Shown here: positions 61,156 to 64,000 of the stretch, one piece after another | How the letters are laid out: the number at the start of each line of letters is the position of its first letter | Position numbering within the stretch: the stretch's first letter is position 1 | NCBI GenBank assembly: GCA_016748015.1 | Contig: JAAOMT010000706.1 | Location: forward strand, 110,764-174,763 | Origin: Geosiphon pyriformis | Lineage: Eukaryota > Glomeromycota > Glomeromycetes > Archaeosporales > Geosiphonaceae | Direction of reading: 5' to 3' | Length of the DNA: 64,000 nucleotides | The notes under the pieces: model-generated | Database searches by the model: none | What the model was told of the DNA's origin: nothing | Seen by the model: the letters and a program-made list of their open reading frames with translations, nothing else | Program-made: the position numbers and the translations under genes

Positions 61156-64000
61156 ATACTAATGATATAAACAAATTTTATTTGTCTTGGTTTTTTTGGC
61201 TAATTTTGGCTATTATTTTACACAATATTCTGTTGAATTTTTTAATTAAGTCATTTGTTTATAAATAATATAGAAATAATAATAGTTTTTTAATTCTAAA
61301 TTTTTGATTTAATTCTATTAATGTTCTGTTTACAAAATAAGTTCTTTGGTTTAATAATAATTTTTTTGAATATTTATGTTAACAAATCAAATTTTGATAC
61401 ATGAATTCGACTACAAATTTTATATCTGTTTTTTAAATGGCTTTAACTTCTGGTTATTTTGTAAGATAGTTTATAACTACTACTATGTATTAGTTGTCTT
61501 TGCTAGTTATTGTTAATAATCTAACTAAGTTAATTCTAATTTGATTAAATAATTGTCCTACTTTAATTGGTTTTAATAGTTTGTTGTGTCTTGTTTCTTC
61601 TCTTTTTTGACAAACATCACAATTTTGAACATATTAAATAATATTTAAATATATTAATGGCCAATAGTATTTTTTTTTGGTTTTTTTCATAATTGCTTTT
61701 TTATAAAAATGTCTTGTAGTTGAATTTGAGTGCATGTTAAATAGTATTGTTTTTTTTTAATTCTGTAATTACTCTAAGTAGCTGGTCTAAATTTTTTCTG
61801 TTTTTTTAATATAGTATATTTTAATAAGTGATAAAATATTTTGATTGTTGTTTTATGTTATTTTGTTTTTTTTGAGATAATTTTTTCTTGAATTGTTGCT
61901 TATTAATATAATATTAGAATTGTTGATCTTTTTGTGTATTTATTTTTTGTTATATTTTTGGGTTAAAATACTTTTAGATTTGTCTTATTTGTAACAAACT
62001 ATTAGTATTTTTGTTTTTTTTCCTTTTTTATAATATATTATGTAATTAAATAGTAATAGTTCTATTTTTTATCTTTTATGGTAATCATTTTTAAATTTTT
62101 GCTTTTGAATTAATGTTAATTTTTTGTGATTAGTGTACAGATCAAATTTTTAATTCAAGTATTTTTTCTATTTAATGCTAGTTTAATAGATAATTAAATA
62201 TTCTAATGTTAAAGTTTCATAGTTTTTTTAGTTAAATTCAAACTTTGGCTGGTATATGTTATTAAATGTTCTCATTTATTCAATTTTTTTTGTGATAGTA
62301 TAGCTTTTAATGCTTGACTTAATGTATTAAAAGTAATAATAAATAATTTGCTATAATTTGAGTAGATTAATACTGAAGCCTAAATAAATTTTCTTTTTAA
62401 TATATTAAAGCTTCTTGTTGTTTTTTAGATTATTTATACTTGGTGTTTTTTGCTTAAAGCTGGTAAAATAATTGAGTCAGTTTAGAAAAATTCTGAATAA
62501 AATAGCAATAGTATTTAGTAAATTTTAAAAATGCTTTTAATTCAGTTAAATTGATTAAAACTAGAAAGTTTTTGACTATTTCAATCTTATTTGGATCTGT
62601 TTTTATGTCATTTTTGCTTATAATATGTTCTAAAAACTTGAGTTTTGTTTTTTTAAAGAAGCATTTTGTGGTATTTAACTTTAATTTTGCTTTTTTCAAC
62701 CTTTTAAACACTTATTGAAGATGATAAAAATAATTATTAAATGTTTTAAAGAACACATTGGTGTTATACAAGTAAACTACTACCAATTTTTATAATAATT
62801 TAATATAAACAATTTTTATTAACTGTTAAAAAATGGCTAGAGTATTGATTAAGCCAAAAGACATAATATCAAATTCAAAGTTTTTTTCTCTGGTAGTGAA
62901 TTCCGTTTTCTTTTTATTAGCTGAATTCATGGCTATTTGTTAATAATTACTGTTTAGATCCAATATAGAAAACCAATTTTTTTTTTCAAAAACATCAAAT
63001 AATTTTTGAATTTGTAAAATTGGATAACTGTTTTTATAAGTAATATTATTAAGTTTTCTATAATTCACACAAAAGTAAATCTTTTCATTCTTTTTTTAAA
63101 CAAGCATTACTGATAATAACTATGAATTTATTAACAGTTAAATTAACTTATTATTCAACATATAGTTGATTTCTTAATGAATGGTTTTATGATTAATAGA
63201 TGGTATTTAATATGCTTTTTGTTTAATTGGCATTGTATCTCTAGTTTTAATCTAGTGCTAAATAATATTAATTTTGCCAAATTTGTTTTTACTTGTAAAG
63301 ATATTAATAAAATTGTTGAATAGTAACTTGATTTACATATATTGGAATGAGTTTAAGTCTTTTAAGTTTATTTGCTCTAATTGTTTTAGTTGCAGCAAAT
63401 AGTATTCTTTTTATTTGTAAATAGTTTGTAATATGATGTCTATATATTTATAAAGTTGTGAAAAATTTGGAATAATAGTTGGTATTTGATTTTTAACTTC
63501 AATACTTAAATATTTAATAATAATTCTACTTGGTATTTTTATTAGATCTTTGGTTATGTTGTGTATTAAAATTTTGATATGTTTATGGTTTTTGGCTAAT
63601 ATATAGAGATTAATAATAACAATTTCTCCTGACTTATAAATGGTAAGATTTATTTCAAAAATTTGAAGTTGATTTTTTACTTTTTTTTTAATAACTAATA
63701 TATGTTAATCATATGATAAAATAGAAAGTAATTAATAAGTAAAAAATTTTTTTTCTTGATTAATTATTTTTTTTTATTATATTGACTGGTATTTTTATTC
63801 TACTTGTGGATTTAAATTTATTTATCTTTTTTGCTGTTATTTTTAATTCTTTTCTTGTTTTTACTAATACTAATTGAGTTATTTTTACCAAAAGCAAAAA
63901 TATTGTCTATGTTATTTTTTTATTTGGTTTAATTGTATATGCTTTTTTCGACTTATTTTGTAATATTGTATTAATTATTCTTTTTTTGATATTAATCTCT
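61156..64000 (-). mobile_element. Gypsy element E internal part, right of the F insertion (runs off the window)
   Basis: Integrase remnant at 61160-62130, collinear with element D 18450-19423. RNase H/RT follows: the 62454-62711 frame has FKRLKKAKLKLNTTKCFF, KLKFLEHIISKNDIKTDP and LKAFLKFTKYYCYFIQNFS. The connector is at 63330-63700 (PNFSQLYKYIDI). The C-terminal dUTPase-like part is at about 63780-64000, with an IKPNKK-type motif 4 context followed by TIFLLLVKITQLV. No long open frames; the dUTPase N-part and gag lie beyond the window. Confidence 0.75.

Overview
This is a eukaryotic window with the look of an arbuscular mycorrhizal fungus (Glomeromycotina). The host genes carry many short GT-AG introns (63-114 nt), the DNA is very AT-rich, and most of the window is transposon. 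The non-LTR element and the Ty3/Gypsy elements have the domain order and peptide landmarks I associate with Rhizophagus-type genomes. The genus cannot be fixed from the sequence alone.

Host genes: (1) 833-3766 (-), a two-exon gene for a secreted-then-anchored, Ser/Pro-rich single-pass membrane protein. (2) 12473-14673 (-), an eight-exon gene for the U4/U6 snRNP splicing factor Prp3 (542 aa), with a palindromic TGACGTCA site about 60 bp upstream of its start. (3) 36407-39551 (+), a 17-exon gene for an Enhancer-of-zeste type histone H3K27 methyltransferase (663 aa) with MCSS/SANT-like, CXC and SET regions. All inferred splice phases in the last two genes close perfectly, so both look intact.

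Mobile DNA: 7457-9715 is a complete pogo-like DNA transposon with TA target duplication and matching terminal inverted repeats. 15515-36040 is a nest of LTR retrotransposons. Element D (-, 15515-19423) is interrupted by a solo LTR (16546-17375) and cut by element B (+, from 19424). B is split by the 11-kb element A (+, 23186-34267), and A itself holds a solo LTR (27416-28283). B resumes at 34268 and is truncated near 36040. 42440-49170 is a near full-length LINE (ORF1, then ORF2 with endonuclease, RT and RNase H). Degenerate minus-strand LINE copies lie at 39890-42400 and 3'-end fragments at 15310-15514 and 50990-51407. 51408-64000 is a second old minus-strand Gypsy (E) split by the 7.7-kb minus-strand Gypsy F (53497-61155).

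Two themes stand out. First, elements A, B and E carry a dUTPase-like domain between protease and reverse transcriptase, preceded in A and B by a Cys-x2-Cys module; A and F also have an extra reading frame between integrase and the 3' LTR. Second, nearly every stop codon or lost catalytic residue in the transposons is explained by C:G to T:A change (Trp or Arg or Gln codon to stop, Asp to Asn, Gly to Arg or Glu). The AT-rich deserts are at least partly the end product of this decay, because one still encodes a recognisable LINE C-terminus.
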